Assembly: GCF_024793945.1 (NCBI RefSeq)
Contig: NZ_JANUSD010000007.1
Span: forward strand, 1 to 64,000
Length of the DNA: 64,000 bases
Direction of reading: 5' to 3'
From: Emticicia fluvialis
GTDB taxonomy: Bacteria > Bacteroidota > Bacteroidia > Cytophagales > Spirosomataceae
The notes under the pieces are model-generated. The model was not told the DNA's origin, made no database searches, and worked only from the letters and a program-made list of their open reading frames with translations. Both the position numbers and the translations under genes were made by a program. Positions within the stretch are counted from its first letter, which is position 1. Every line of letters starts with the position of its first letter. Shown here piece by piece: positions 52,416 to 62,042 of this stretch.

Positions 52416-54008
52416 TTATTGCTTTGCGGTCATTTCGCTGGCCATTTTTACAGCATTGTAGGCATTTACAATGCCACCCGTTACCGACAAATCTTCAAAC
52501 TTCACAATCTCTTTGGTTCCGGGTTTGTAAACTCTCAATTCCGGGGCTTTCACTGCCGACTCCAGAATAATTTTCTTCAACTGGGCCGCTGTTAACTCAG
52601 GGAAATATGATTTCAGTAAAGCGGCAACACCTGTGGTGGCTGGTGCAGCCATACTTGTACCGCTCTTTTCTTCATATTTAGAACCCGGAATGGTAGAGTA
52701 GATATCAACACCCGGTGCAAACACATCTACATTGTTTTTACCATAGTTGCTGAACTCTGCCACGGCATCAGGTGCATTTTTCCATGACAAGGCTCCTACT
52801 GATATCCAGTTTTCGGCTTTTCCGCCATTGGCATAGGTGTTGGTGGGGTAATGCACGTCTACATCAGTATCCTCATTATCATTACCGGCAGCGGCTATCA
52901 GCAATACACCTTTCGACTGCGCATACTTCACGGCGTCGTCGACCCATTTTTTCTCAGGAGAATAAGGTTTTCCGAAACTCATATTGATAATCTGTGCGCC
53001 GTTGTCTGCGGCGTAACGAATAGCATTCGCCACGTCTTTATCTCTTTCGTCGCCATCAGGTACGGCGCGCACCACCATAATGCGTACATTATCTGCCACA
53101 CCTTTTATACCCAGATTATTATTGCGATTGGCCGCAATAATACCTGCTACGTGGGTACCATGCATACCGTCGGGGCCTACCACTTCGTTGTTGCCATATT
53201 CGCCGTATTGCAATTTATCAGGCTTGTCGCCCACCACTACACGTGGGTTGAAATCAAGATTGAGGTTATACTTCTGTTCGTTTTCGTAGTGTTCAACGGC
53301 ATCTTTAATATCGCTGCCGGTAGCGCCCAGCTCCATAAACTTCTCTAATGTACGCTTGGCCGCTCTTACACTGCGGTCTACGCTGTTTTCGTCAATGCCT
53401 GCTATGCTTTCTTTTGTTAGATTATTCGTTTTCAGATAAGCCTTCAATACATTCTCCGACTCTACGAAGTTCTTATACAATTGCGCATAAAATGGGGCAT
53501 ATTGTTCAGCTTCTGCTTTTTTCTCTTCAAATTCTTTTTGCAGCTTCTGATACAAAGCGTATTCAGCCTGATTTTTACGCAACAGTTTCTTAGATGGTTT
53601 ATCTCCGAATTTTTCCTTCAGCTGTTTCAGCATGCGTGTTATTTCAATCTGCTCGTGGTTTACGTCCTGGCCGTCTTTACCACCCAGAAAATCCCAGCCA
53701 TTGATATCGTCAACGAACCCGTTTTTGTCATCGTCTTTACCGTTCCCTGCAATTTCTTTAGCATTTACCCAGATTCTGTCTTTTAAATCCTCATGGTTTA
53801 CATCCGTACCACCATCAATAACGGCCACCAGAACAGTTTTAGATGGTTTGCCTTTCAATAATTCGGCGTATGCACGCTCAACGCTCATACCTCTAACACC
53901 GTCTTTTTCAAAATCAAGATTCTGCCAGTTTGGTTTAGTCTTTAACTGTTGTGCGCTGGTTTGTAGAAAAAAAGAAAGGAGAAAAATTGAAAAAAGTACT
54001 TTCTTCAT
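52416..54008 (-). CDS. Subtilisin-like (S8) serine protease with large helical insertion
   Basis: A 530-residue exported protease with signal peptide MKKVLFSIFLLSFFLQTSAQ. The catalytic triad is Asp65 (VAVIDGGTDV), His283 (MHGTHVAGI) and Ser452 (GTSMAAPAT), with the oxyanion Asn376. About 218 residues separate Asp and His, compared with roughly 30-40 in subtilisin. The extra segment (about 115-250) is highly charged and helical, rich in Lys and Glu, perhaps a built-in inhibitor or interaction arm. No C-terminal sorting domain is evident. Confidence 0.93.
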   Translation of the reverse strand: MKKVLFSIFLLSFFLQTSAQQLKTKPNWQNLDFEKDGVRGMSVERAYAELLKGKPSKTVLVAVIDGGTDVNHEDLKDRIWVNAKEIAGNGKDDDKNGFVDDINGWDFLGGKDGQDVNHEQIEITRMLKQLKEKFGDKPSKKLLRKNQAEYALYQKLQKEFEEKKAEAEQYAPFYAQLYKNFVESENVLKAYLKTNNLTKESIAGIDENSVDRSVRAAKRTLEKFMELGATGSDIKDAVEHYENEQKYNLNLDFNPRVVVGDKPDKLQYGEYGNNEVVGPDGMHGTHVAGIIAANRNNNLGIKGVADNVRIMVVRAVPDGDERDKDVANAIRYAADNGAQIINMSFGKPYSPEKKWVDDAVKYAQSKGVLLIAAAGNDNEDTDVDVHYPTNTYANGGKAENWISVGALSWKNAPDAVAEFSNYGKNNVDVFAPGVDIYSTIPGSKYEEKSGTSMAAPATTGVAALLKSYFPELTAAQLKKIILESAVKAPELRVYKPGTKEIVKFEDLSVTGGIVNAYNAVKMASEMTAKQ

Positions 54009-54185
54009 TATTTAGTTTTTTGTGTTAATAAAATAGACCTGTTTGTTAAAGTATAGCGTCTTTCGCCGGTACCTGCCTACTTAAGAAAATAAGCTGATTG
54101 CGAATATAAACGATTTGCTCCGGCTTTTATTTAACCCAGAATGGGTTATTTTGATTAATATTTAATTAAAATAAATATTTAGTGC

Positions 54186-55322
54186 TTATAAATTTTCAAG
54201 TGCCTGTCTGAAATCCGCAAGCAGATCGTCGATATTTTCAATGCCTGTTGATATTCTCAGCAGGTTATCAGGACTTACCGAATGGGCGCCCTCTGCCGAC
54301 TTACGGTGTTCTATCAGGGTTTCTACTCCGCCCAGGCTGGTAGCATGTTTTACCAGTTTCAGGTTGGCTGTCAATTTCAGGGCAGCTTCCTGGCCGCCTT
54401 TTACCAGTATTGACATCATACCGCCAAAACCGTTGCTCATTTGTTTTCTGGCAACCTTGTGATATTCATTGGATTTCAGACCCGGATAATTTACTTTTTC
54501 TATCTGCGGATACCCTTCCAGAAACATGGCCAGTTTCATGGAATTATGGGCATGTACCGGCATCCGGACTGCAAAAGTAGAAAGACTACGAAACAACAAC
54601 CAGCAGTCGAAAGGTGAGGGTATTACGCCTCCTGTTGTCTGAAAATTCCTGATTCTGGCTTTCAACTCCGGCGGGCAATTATCGTTAACAATAATGCAGC
54701 CACTCAGAATATCAGAATGCCCACCGAAATATTTGGTGCTTGAGTGCATGATGATATCCACGCCAAAATCAAACGGACGGGTAAAATAAGGGGTAGCCCA
54801 GGTGTTATCGCAGCCCACCAGAATATTTTTAGCTTTTGCTAGTTTTACTACTGCCTGTATATCGGTAATTTTCAAACTTGGGTTTGATGGCGTCTCTACC
54901 CATATCAGCCTGGTGTTTTCTCTGATTGCCCTTTTTATCTGGCCAATGTCGGTCATGTCAACTGCTGTGCAGGTCATACCCCAGTGTTCATACAGGCTCT
55001 CAATCATATAACGGGTGCCGTAATAGATGTCGTCCGGTAAAATTACATGGCTGTTGGTACCCAAAGCATGAAAAACGCTCATGGTAGCTGCCTGACCCGA
55101 CGAAAAAGCAATGGCATCGGTACCGCCTTCCAGCGCAGCCAGTTTTTCTTCCAGCATACGTCGGTTGGGGTTAGAGGCGCGGGCATAAATATCACGTCCC
55201 TCAACAAAGGTTCCGTCGGCGGCACGCTCAAAAGTAGTTGAAAGAATAATGGGGGGTATCACCGCTCCGGTGGCGGGTTCACCATCATTTCCGGTATGTA
55301 TGGTTAGAGTTTCTAATTTCAT
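54186..55322 (-). CDS. Cys/Met metabolism PLP enzyme (cystathionine gamma-synthase/lyase type)
   Basis: A 378-residue fold-type I PLP enzyme of the trans-sulfuration family. The Schiff-base Lys197 is in MHSSTKYFGGHSD. Other features are the phosphate-binding SSGQAAT, the YARASNPNRRMLEEKLAALEGG segment and RISTGIENIDDLL at the end. Whether it makes cystathionine, splits it, or uses O-acetylhomoserine cannot be told from the sequence. It is divergent from argB across about 80 bases. Confidence 0.92.
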   Translation of the reverse strand: MKLETLTIHTGNDGEPATGAVIPPIILSTTFERAADGTFVEGRDIYARASNPNRRMLEEKLAALEGGTDAIAFSSGQAATMSVFHALGTNSHVILPDDIYYGTRYMIESLYEHWGMTCTAVDMTDIGQIKRAIRENTRLIWVETPSNPSLKITDIQAVVKLAKAKNILVGCDNTWATPYFTRPFDFGVDIIMHSSTKYFGGHSDILSGCIIVNDNCPPELKARIRNFQTTGGVIPSPFDCWLLFRSLSTFAVRMPVHAHNSMKLAMFLEGYPQIEKVNYPGLKSNEYHKVARKQMSNGFGGMMSILVKGGQEAALKLTANLKLVKHATSLGGVETLIEHRKSAEGAHSVSPDNLLRISTGIENIDDLLADFRQALENL

Positions 55323-55387
55323 GTGTAATTTTGGGGATTAATAACGGCTAAAGATTATATTCCTTTATAAAAACTACCTCTATACGG

Positions 55388-55395
55388 CAAATATA
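55388..55395 (-). promoter_or_regulatory. Possible -7 element for the trans-sulfuration gene
   Basis: Minus-strand TATATTTG matches the -7 consensus, about 65 bases before the ATG at 55322. It nearly abuts the start of the divergent argB gene. No -33 box at normal spacing. Confidence 0.35.
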
Positions 55396-55403
55396 ACCAA
55401 TAA

Positions 55404-56192
55404 ATGAAGCAAAAACTTAACATTATAAAAATCGGCGGCAATGTAATTGACAACCCAGATGCACTGGCCAGATTCCTGAAAGACTTCTCGGCTTTACCTG
55501 ATGCTAAAATACTGATTCACGGTGGCGGTAAAATTGCCACTAAAATAGCAGTTAAGCTGGATGTTGAAACCAAAATGGTAGACGGCCGCCGTATTACAGA
55601 CCTGCCTATGCTAGAGGTAGTAACAATGGTGTATGGGGGTTTGGTAAACAAACAAGTGGTGGCAAAGCTACAGGCTTTGGGCTGCAACGCCATTGGCCTT
55701 ACAGGCGCCGATGCCGGGGTAATACTAGCCAGAAAACGCCCGGTAAAAGAAATTGATTATGGCTATGTGGGAGACGTAGCGCAGGTGAACGACAAAATCA
55801 TTAAGAACTTTGTAGAAAATGAGCTGACACCCGTTTTTGCACCACTTACTTTTGATAAAGAAGGAAACATACTGAACACCAATGCCGATACGCAGGCGTC
55901 GTCGGTAGCGGTGGCTATGGCGCAGCATTATGAAGTAAACCTGATTTACTGCTTTGAGAAAAAAGGAGTTTTGTCTGACCCTGAAGATAACGATTCGGTC
56001 ATACCTACCCTAACACCGGACAGCTATGCCGGATACAAAGCTTCAGGCGCCATTAATGCCGGTATGATACCCAAACTGGATAATGCCTTTGCCGCCCTGC
56101 AGAAAGGTGTAGCCAAGGTGATAATCTGCCATGCCGATGAATTACTGCAAGCAGTTGCCCATGGACAAAGCGGAACACAAATAATTCTTTAA
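55404..56192 (+). CDS. argB: Acetylglutamate kinase (N-acyl)
   Basis: A 262-residue amino acid kinase that phosphorylates N-acetyl- (or, in some Bacteroidota, N-succinyl-) glutamate in arginine synthesis. It shows the Gly-rich IKIGGNVID and LIHGGGKIATKIAVKL loops, DGRRITDLPMLEVVTMVYGG, and NLIYCFEKKGVLSDPED. argE follows after 29 bases, so the pair forms an arginine operon. The rest of the pathway is outside the window. Confidence 0.95.
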   Translation: MKQKLNIIKIGGNVIDNPDALARFLKDFSALPDAKILIHGGGKIATKIAVKLDVETKMVDGRRITDLPMLEVVTMVYGGLVNKQVVAKLQALGCNAIGLTGADAGVILARKRPVKEIDYGYVGDVAQVNDKIIKNFVENELTPVFAPLTFDKEGNILNTNADTQASSVAVAMAQHYEVNLIYCFEKKGVLSDPEDNDSVIPTLTPDSYAGYKASGAINAGMIPKLDNAFAALQKGVAKVIICHADELLQAVAHGQSGTQIIL

Positions 56193-56221
56193 CTTTGCAG
56201 AACTACCATTATTAAGAAGAT

Positions 56222-57301
56222 ATGATGCAGAACTCCAATCTGGTTGAGACATTAACAAAAGATGCCATTGAATTGCTAAAAGACCTGATTCAGACAGAGT
56301 CTTTCAGTAAACAGGAAGATGAAACAGCGGCAATTATAGAAGAATTTTTCAGGGAAAGAAACATTCCGTATCGCCGAAAGAAAAACAATATCTGGGCAAG
56401 AAATAAATTCTTTGACGCCTCTAAACCCACCGTTCTGCTTAATTCCCACCACGATACCGTTAAGCCTAACCCTTCCTGGACCCTTAATCCGCTTAACCCG
56501 CTTTTAAAAGACGGCAGGTTATATGGCCTGGGCAGCAACGACGCCGGCGGGTGTCTGGTGTCTCTGATTGCCACTTTCTGTTATTTCTATTACCGCCAGG
56601 ACCTCAGCTATAATGTAATAATGGCTGCAACAGCCGAAGAGGAAATATCAGGCCGTGACGGCCTTGAAATTGTAGCACCCGAATTACCTGAAATATCGTT
56701 TGCCATTGTAGGCGAACCTACCCAGATGCACCTGGCTGTTGCCGAAAAAGGATTGCTGGTATTAGATTGTACAGCACATGGTAAGTCTGGCCACGCGGCA
56801 AGAAACGAAGGCGAAAATGCCATTTATAAAGCCATTGAAGACATCAACTGGTTTCAGACATACCAGTTCCCTAAAGTATCAGAAAACCTGGGGCCAATTA
56901 AAATGACTGTTACCATCATTGGTGCCGGTACCCAGCACAATGTAGTGCCTGATGCCTGCAAATTTACAGTTGATATACGTGTAACAGAGCAATATACATT
57001 GGAAGAGATTATTGAAACCGTAAGAAAAAATATTGGCAGCGAGGTTGTACCACGGTCTATCCGCCTGCGCCCTTCAAGCATTCCGATGGAACACCCGATT
57101 GTACAGGCAGGTATTGGCATGGGGCGTAATACGTATGGGTCGCCTACCACATCAGACCAGGCCTTGCTAGACTGCCCTTCGCTTAAAATGGGGCCGGGCG
57201 ATTCGGCACGTTCGCACACGGCCGATGAATATATCTACCTGAACGAAATAGAAGAAGGAATTCAATTATATATACAGATGTTAGAAAAAGTAATTCTATA
57301 A
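56222..57301 (+). CDS. argE: M20-family deacylase, acetylornithine deacetylase-like
   Basis: A 359-residue zinc hydrolase of the ArgE/DapE/CPG2 family. Metal and catalytic residues appear in LLNSHHDTVKPN (His, Asp), GLGSNDAGG (bridging Asp), AATAEEEISGRDG (catalytic Glu pair) and DSARSHTADEYI (His). The dimerisation domain has GKSGHAARNEGENAI. Its position directly after argB supports removal of the N-acyl group from acylornithine. Tandem ATGs leave the start uncertain by one codon. Confidence 0.9.
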   Translation: MMQNSNLVETLTKDAIELLKDLIQTESFSKQEDETAAIIEEFFRERNIPYRRKKNNIWARNKFFDASKPTVLLNSHHDTVKPNPSWTLNPLNPLLKDGRLYGLGSNDAGGCLVSLIATFCYFYYRQDLSYNVIMAATAEEEISGRDGLEIVAPELPEISFAIVGEPTQMHLAVAEKGLLVLDCTAHGKSGHAARNEGENAIYKAIEDINWFQTYQFPKVSENLGPIKMTVTIIGAGTQHNVVPDACKFTVDIRVTEQYTLEEIIETVRKNIGSEVVPRSIRLRPSSIPMEHPIVQAGIGMGRNTYGSPTTSDQALLDCPSLKMGPGDSARSHTADEYIYLNEIEEGIQLYIQMLEKVIL

Positions 57302-57335
57302 ACATACTTTCTGCCACAGGCAGCACATTTTATTA

Positions 57336-57779
57336 ATGAATATCATCTTTTACTTTTTCGCCGTCCTTTGCGGAGTAGCCAACAGCATACAGTCGGGCGT
57401 TAATGCCGAACTACGCAAGGGCATCAATAATCCTATTTTTGCTGCTATTATTTCGTTTTCGGTAGGGCTTGTGGGGCTTATACTCATTACGCCGTTTTTC
57501 AAAGAGCCTATTCCTTCTTTATCGGCGCTTAAGTCTCTGGCCTGGTGGAAATGGATAGGCGGAATACTGGGCGCTTTTTTTGTTACCACAGTTATTCTTA
57601 TTGTACAGAAAATCGGTTCGGCCAATATGCTGGCCCTGATTGTGGCAGGCCAGTTAATTACTGCCATGATACTGGATCACTACGGGCTGCTTGGCTACAA
57701 AATGCACCCGATTACGCTATGGAGAATTGTAGGAGGCGTGGTTACAGTGGTTGGTGTATATATGATTGTAAAAAACTAA
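57336..57779 (+). CDS. YdcZ/DUF606-family membrane protein
   Basis: A 147-residue four- or five-helix membrane protein of the DMT-related YdcZ family: VLCGVANSIQSGVNAELRKGI, WWKWIGGILGAFFVTTVILIV, ANMLALIVAGQLITAMILDHYG and GGVVTVVGVYMIVKN. Such proteins are half-size transporters that normally act as dimers. It follows argE by about 35 bases; an amino acid exporter role would be only a guess. Confidence 0.9.
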   Translation: MNIIFYFFAVLCGVANSIQSGVNAELRKGINNPIFAAIISFSVGLVGLILITPFFKEPIPSLSALKSLAWWKWIGGILGAFFVTTVILIVQKIGSANMLALIVAGQLITAMILDHYGLLGYKMHPITLWRIVGGVVTVVGVYMIVKN

Positions 57780-57797
57780 GGGTATCAGGAAGCAATA

Positions 57798-59066
57798 TTA
57801 TTTTCTGATAATGCTTCCTACTACCTCCATTATCTTTTGTGTGGCCCCTACATTAGCTGTTACATAATTGCTGCAAATAGTGGCAGCGCTCTTTCGGCTG
57901 GCTTCGTTAGTCTTCATTCCTACATATAAAGACCTTAGTTCTTCTGTATTTTCTACAGGAAACGCCCCGCCTGCTGCTATTAAATCGTTGGCTTCCTGAA
58001 ATTTGTGATAGGCTTTATTACCGAAAAATATAGGCATGCCAAATGTGGCGGCTTCCAGTATGTTATGTAATCCCTTGCCAAAAGAACCGCCAATAAAGGC
58101 GTACTCGGCGTATTGATACAGAGAAGACAACATACCTATGTTATTAATAAAAAGTACGTCACAGGCTTCAAGGTCAGGTGTTTCGCGGGCGTCAGAGAAC
58201 AGCACCGTTCTCGGGCTGAGTTGCTTACGCCATATCTCAATTTCAGCATCATGGATTTCATGCGGAGCAACAATAAATTTTGTACCATCTTTCAAATCAT
58301 TCATCATTGGAATCATGACGTCCATATCAGCCTGCCAGGCCGAACCAATGATGAATACCTGTTTGCCATTCTTGAATTGCTCAACTACCGGAATCTCCTT
58401 GCGGTTGTCTACAATCTGTTTTACGCGGTCAAAGCGTGTATCTCCGGCCAGAGTGGTGTTAGCAATACCGATACCCTCTAGCAGTTCCAGCGATTGCGTG
58501 TTCTGCACCAGAATATGGTCAAACTTATGCAACACTTCCCGGTAAAATCCGCCATAAAACTTAAAAAATACCTGATTCGGCCTGAAAATAGCAGAAAAAG
58601 AAATAACGGGTATCTTCCGTTTCTGCAACTGCGTCAGATAGTTCTTCCAGAATTCGTATTTCACGAAAAAAGCGATACTAGGCTTTACAATCTCCACAAA
58701 ACTGGCTGCGTTTTCGGGAGTATCCGCCGGAAGGTAATAGATGTAGTCGGCACCGGTATAGTTTTTCCGGATTTCATAACCAGACGGCGAAAAAAACGTT
58801 AGAAGTATTTTATAGTTGGGATACTCTTTTCTGAAAGCCTCAATTACCGGCCTGCCCTGCTCAAACTCGCCCAGTGAAGCGCAATGAAACCATGCCAGCC
58901 TGGTAACGCCAGAACGCCAGTGTTTGCGTTCGGCGTCTGTTTTCAGTTTATCAAAAAGATTTTTTCTGCCCTCTACCCACAACTTTGCTTTTTTGTTGAA
59001 AGGCGAAACCAGCCTGAGTAATGAAACATAGGCGTAGATTGACAGATTATAAAGGAAGTTAAGCAT
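57798..59066 (-). CDS. waaA: 3-deoxy-D-manno-octulosonic acid (Kdo) transferase
   Basis: A 422-residue GT30 enzyme that adds Kdo to the lipid A precursor at the inner membrane. A short N-terminal anchor (LYNLSIYAYVSLLRLVSPF) precedes FHCASLGEFEQGRPVIEAF, with the acceptor-side acidic residue, and YEFWKNYLTQL. The C-terminal GT-B half has the EYAFIGGSFGKGLHNILEAA donor-site loop. Its presence confirms a Gram-negative outer membrane. Confidence 0.94.
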   Translation of the reverse strand: MLNFLYNLSIYAYVSLLRLVSPFNKKAKLWVEGRKNLFDKLKTDAERKHWRSGVTRLAWFHCASLGEFEQGRPVIEAFRKEYPNYKILLTFFSPSGYEIRKNYTGADYIYYLPADTPENAASFVEIVKPSIAFFVKYEFWKNYLTQLQKRKIPVISFSAIFRPNQVFFKFYGGFYREVLHKFDHILVQNTQSLELLEGIGIANTTLAGDTRFDRVKQIVDNRKEIPVVEQFKNGKQVFIIGSAWQADMDVMIPMMNDLKDGTKFIVAPHEIHDAEIEIWRKQLSPRTVLFSDARETPDLEACDVLFINNIGMLSSLYQYAEYAFIGGSFGKGLHNILEAATFGMPIFFGNKAYHKFQEANDLIAAGGAFPVENTEELRSLYVGMKTNEASRKSAATICSNYVTANVGATQKIMEVVGSIIRK

Positions 59067-59422
59067 CCTGCTAAGGTAATTAAAAATCTAAAACAAAGGC
59101 AAACCTACAAAAAACCTTTCAAAAACTATCTTTCATGTTAATTAACTGTGTGGTTGCATAAGCTGCCCCATTAGGATATACTACCGGCCCCGTACAAATC
59201 AAAAAAACAATTCATCCCAAAAACAACCTCCTACACAACACTTACGCCCCTCTTCACATATTTTTGGAGAGATATAATAATATTTTCTTAAATTTAATGT
59301 TATAATGGCATTATACGGGTTACTATTATTACCTGCTTAATATCATTTATTCGTATTAACAAATTCCTGAAAAAAGCTATTATTTAATTAATCGGGGAAA
59401 TAATTAAAAAACTAATTAACCC
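59067..59422. other. Divergent AT-rich intergenic region with a short palindrome
   Basis: This 356-base gap lies between waaA and the coiled-coil pair. It holds TATAATG-G-CATTATA at 59301-59315, a 7-base-arm palindrome that could be an operator about 110 bases before the plus-strand gene. A minus-strand TAGGTTTG at 59100-59107 could serve waaA. I see no gene or RNA here. Confidence 0.4.
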
Positions 59423-60487
59423 ATGTCTCTGCTCAGTCGTTTAAAAAATTGGCTTCTGTCTGAACAACCCTCAGATGTGCCTGCCGAGGTTCCGCCTGTA
59501 ATTAACGAACCTCCTGCCGTATCAATTCCTGCGGGTGTGGTTGCTGTGCAAGAGCCCACTCAGCCTGCCGAATTACCTCTTTCTCCGTTCTGGCTTGAAA
59601 ACGAAGACGCCCTGCGCGATGAAGGCGTAATCTTTGGATTATCTGATTCAAAAGCAGATGAAAAAATTGGCGCTATTAGAAATTACTTTTCGCATAAAAC
59701 GGCCAATCTGGAAAAGACGGTTGAGTATTACTCTGAAAAAATCGGAGAACTGAATCTTTTTATTGAACAAAAAGAAAACAGAATTAACGAATTAAAAGAT
59801 AAAGGTGTAACGCTTGAAAACCTTGAGGCTTCGGCTCACCATCTGCCTCGCACCATAGCAGGCTTTTTGTTATCGGTGGCCATGTGTGTAGGCAATTACT
59901 TCCTGATTGATGAGTCTATCCTGACCAATTTCCCACGCAACCATCAATTTATTGCTTTGGGTGTCTTGCTGGCCGGTATGTTTAATCTCTTTACGCCGAA
60001 GTCGCTCTTTCATGAGCAGGAAAGGAAAATTTCGTGGAAGAACGTTCTGGAAGAAATAGGTATGCCTGCCGCCGCCTCTATTTTTGTGTTTGTACAGGTA
60101 TTAGAGACCCAGTCTACCGCGCGTGCGCTGGCTCTGCTTTTGTTTAGTTTCTTTTTGTTTCTATTTGCAGGCAAACTACTGCTAAGCAACCTGACATTAC
60201 TTAAAAATGATGCAGGCCAATGGATAAGCAACCTGAAACTGGCCAGAGACAAAAGCAATAAGGCCAGTGACTGGGAAAACGAGGTAAACCAGCTTAAACT
60301 TGAAATAGATGAAAAGAGAGTTGAAAAGTGGAAGATAATTGACGAGCTGAAAGCGCCTGAAGCAGAGCTGAAACGCCTGAACGAAAAACGCGAGATGCTT
60401 ATTAAACTCTTTGAAAGCGAGTTTAATCTGGCCAGAAGTTACCGCGAAAAACTGACAAACAAGGAAATCAAGAAAATATTGGAATAG
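59423..60487 (+). CDS. Membrane protein with flanking coiled coils, function unknown
   Basis: A 354-residue protein. It has a Pro-rich N-terminal linker (about 15-55), a helical region with coiled-coil character (about 80-135), four membrane segments (about 143-163, 173-193, 212-228 and 233-254), then a long Lys/Glu-rich coiled coil to the end. Both ends should face the cytoplasm. I recognise no family. The following gene, 33 bases on, encodes a protein with a similar plan, so the pair probably forms one complex. Confidence 0.75.
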   Translation: MSLLSRLKNWLLSEQPSDVPAEVPPVINEPPAVSIPAGVVAVQEPTQPAELPLSPFWLENEDALRDEGVIFGLSDSKADEKIGAIRNYFSHKTANLEKTVEYYSEKIGELNLFIEQKENRINELKDKGVTLENLEASAHHLPRTIAGFLLSVAMCVGNYFLIDESILTNFPRNHQFIALGVLLAGMFNLFTPKSLFHEQERKISWKNVLEEIGMPAAASIFVFVQVLETQSTARALALLLFSFFLFLFAGKLLLSNLTLLKNDAGQWISNLKLARDKSNKASDWENEVNQLKLEIDEKRVEKWKIIDELKAPEAELKRLNEKREMLIKLFESEFNLARSYREKLTNKEIKKILE

Positions 60488-60520
60488 CACTTCAACTCGT
60501 GAAACCAACCTGTACAATCA

Positions 60521-61915
60521 ATGGAAAAGGAAAACGAAAATTATTATAATACTGATTTTCAGCACGGGTACATTACCGGTGTTGAGAATGTTGACAAGGC
60601 AACTTACGAGAGCTATCTGTCAAGCCATGTAAGTTTTGAGTGGCTACAAGGCCGCATTAACGATAAGCGCGAAGAACTGACCCGGATAGACCATGCCATT
60701 GCCGAAAATCGTGATAAGCGAAAGGCTTCTTTTGATAAACTGCAGGAGCATCTGCAGGCCATTGATACCCAGACCCAGCACATAGGCTATATAAACAAAG
60801 ACATTGATGCCAATCATGCAAAAATTGTCTCTATAGAAGTAAAGCACAAAAAATCTGAGTCGCCCTACTCTCTGTTTGCGGGTATTCTGTATCTGTTGGC
60901 AGGGGTGGCTTTTGTATCAGGTGATTTGATTATATCGCACGAAATTGTGGCCTATGCGCTCAATATCCGTAACAATTTTGAGGCCTGGGCATTTGCCATT
61001 GGTCTGGCCATGTTATCTGTACTGCTGAAACCTGCCTATGAACGGCTGGTTGAGCACCCTTACCTGCATAACTATAACGAAAAAACCAAAAAGGTTTATG
61101 GTGTATTTCAGGGCTTCCTGTTGGTGTTCTCAATAGGTACCATGCTTGTTTTGGGTTGGTTCAGATACGAGGCCTACAAAACCGATAAACTGAAAGAGGG
61201 TATCAATAAGCAAATAAAGGCAATGCAGCTGAACAGCACGCCTTTAGACCCATCGGCCGCGCAACCTGCCAACAATCAGGCGCTTATACAGAAAATGGAC
61301 GAGCAACTGAAGGCTTATGATAAACTGAATATCGATTTGGTAAACAGCCCCTGGGCTTTGATGTCGTTCGTTTTAAGCGGTATTCTGTTTGCCATTGCCG
61401 GGGCTATCTGTTTGGGCATTGCCCTGCCGGTAATGCATGCGTACTGGTACCGATGGCTGCAGTCTGGCCCGGCGATCAGAAGATTACGCAAACAAAATGT
61501 AAAACTGACTGACACCCTGAAAGAGGCTGAAAAAGCATTGGCCGCACAAATAGCACAAAAAAACGTACTTGAAAATGATTTGGTAACTTTACCCGAAGTT
61601 GCTGAATTGAAAGAAGAGAAAAAGGCGGTTCTTGCCGAAATTGATAGCATGCTTGAACACGCAAAACTTGCAGATCAGGATAGACGAATCAACTCGTTTA
61701 ATGATGGGGTAGCCAAAGGCACAGCCAACAGGGGTGAAATGACAGACGACGAGTATGAGGAGTTCAGGAGTTCGTCAGTAAGGCAAATGCGTAATGCACA
61801 GGATTCAAAATCAGATGCTGGCCCGAAAGTGTACCGCAACAATGGTTTAAGGCCGCATCAGGCATTGCGTAAGGTAATAACGGAGCAATTCAATCAGAAT
61901 CAAAATCCGAATTAA
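60521..61915 (+). CDS. Second coiled-coil membrane protein of the pair, function unknown
   Basis: A 464-residue protein. The N-terminal 40 residues are acidic and Tyr-rich. A coiled coil (about 43-115, INDKREELTRIDHAIAENRD and on) is followed by two membrane segments (about 119-145 and 153-172), two more (about 195-215 and 285-320) separated by a Gln/Asn-rich linker, then a second coiled coil (about 335-395) and a polar tail. No enzyme motif is visible. Similar overall design to its upstream neighbour suggests joint assembly at the inner membrane. Confidence 0.75.
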   Translation: MEKENENYYNTDFQHGYITGVENVDKATYESYLSSHVSFEWLQGRINDKREELTRIDHAIAENRDKRKASFDKLQEHLQAIDTQTQHIGYINKDIDANHAKIVSIEVKHKKSESPYSLFAGILYLLAGVAFVSGDLIISHEIVAYALNIRNNFEAWAFAIGLAMLSVLLKPAYERLVEHPYLHNYNEKTKKVYGVFQGFLLVFSIGTMLVLGWFRYEAYKTDKLKEGINKQIKAMQLNSTPLDPSAAQPANNQALIQKMDEQLKAYDKLNIDLVNSPWALMSFVLSGILFAIAGAICLGIALPVMHAYWYRWLQSGPAIRRLRKQNVKLTDTLKEAEKALAAQIAQKNVLENDLVTLPEVAELKEEKKAVLAEIDSMLEHAKLADQDRRINSFNDGVAKGTANRGEMTDDEYEEFRSSSVRQMRNAQDSKSDAGPKVYRNNGLRPHQALRKVITEQFNQNQNPN

Positions 61916-61939
61916 TCAATCATTTCAGTTTAGTATACA

Positions 61940-61974
61940 GAAGAAACATGAGCGCTCGTGTTTCTTCTTTTTTT
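61940..61974 (+). terminator. Terminator after the coiled-coil pair
   Basis: GAAGAAACATGAGC (61940-61953) pairs with GCTCGTGTTTCTTC that follows, with one wobble, and is trailed by a T run. Confidence 0.75.
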
Positions 61975-62006
61975 ATGTTCGTAAGTCCACAAACAGATAT
62001 TTTACC

Positions 62007-62014
62007 TATTTTTG
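62007..62014 (+). promoter_or_regulatory. Possible -7 element for gcvT
   Basis: TATTTTTG matches the consensus, 29 bases before the gcvT ATG; no clear -33 box. No glycine riboswitch was seen in the short leader. Confidence 0.4.
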
Positions 62015-62042
62015 TCGACAAAACTATTTTAGCTATAAACAC

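Noticed and set aside
55323..55403. SAM-responsive riboswitch before the trans-sulfuration gene
   Set aside because: The leader is too short and shows no SAM aptamer pattern.
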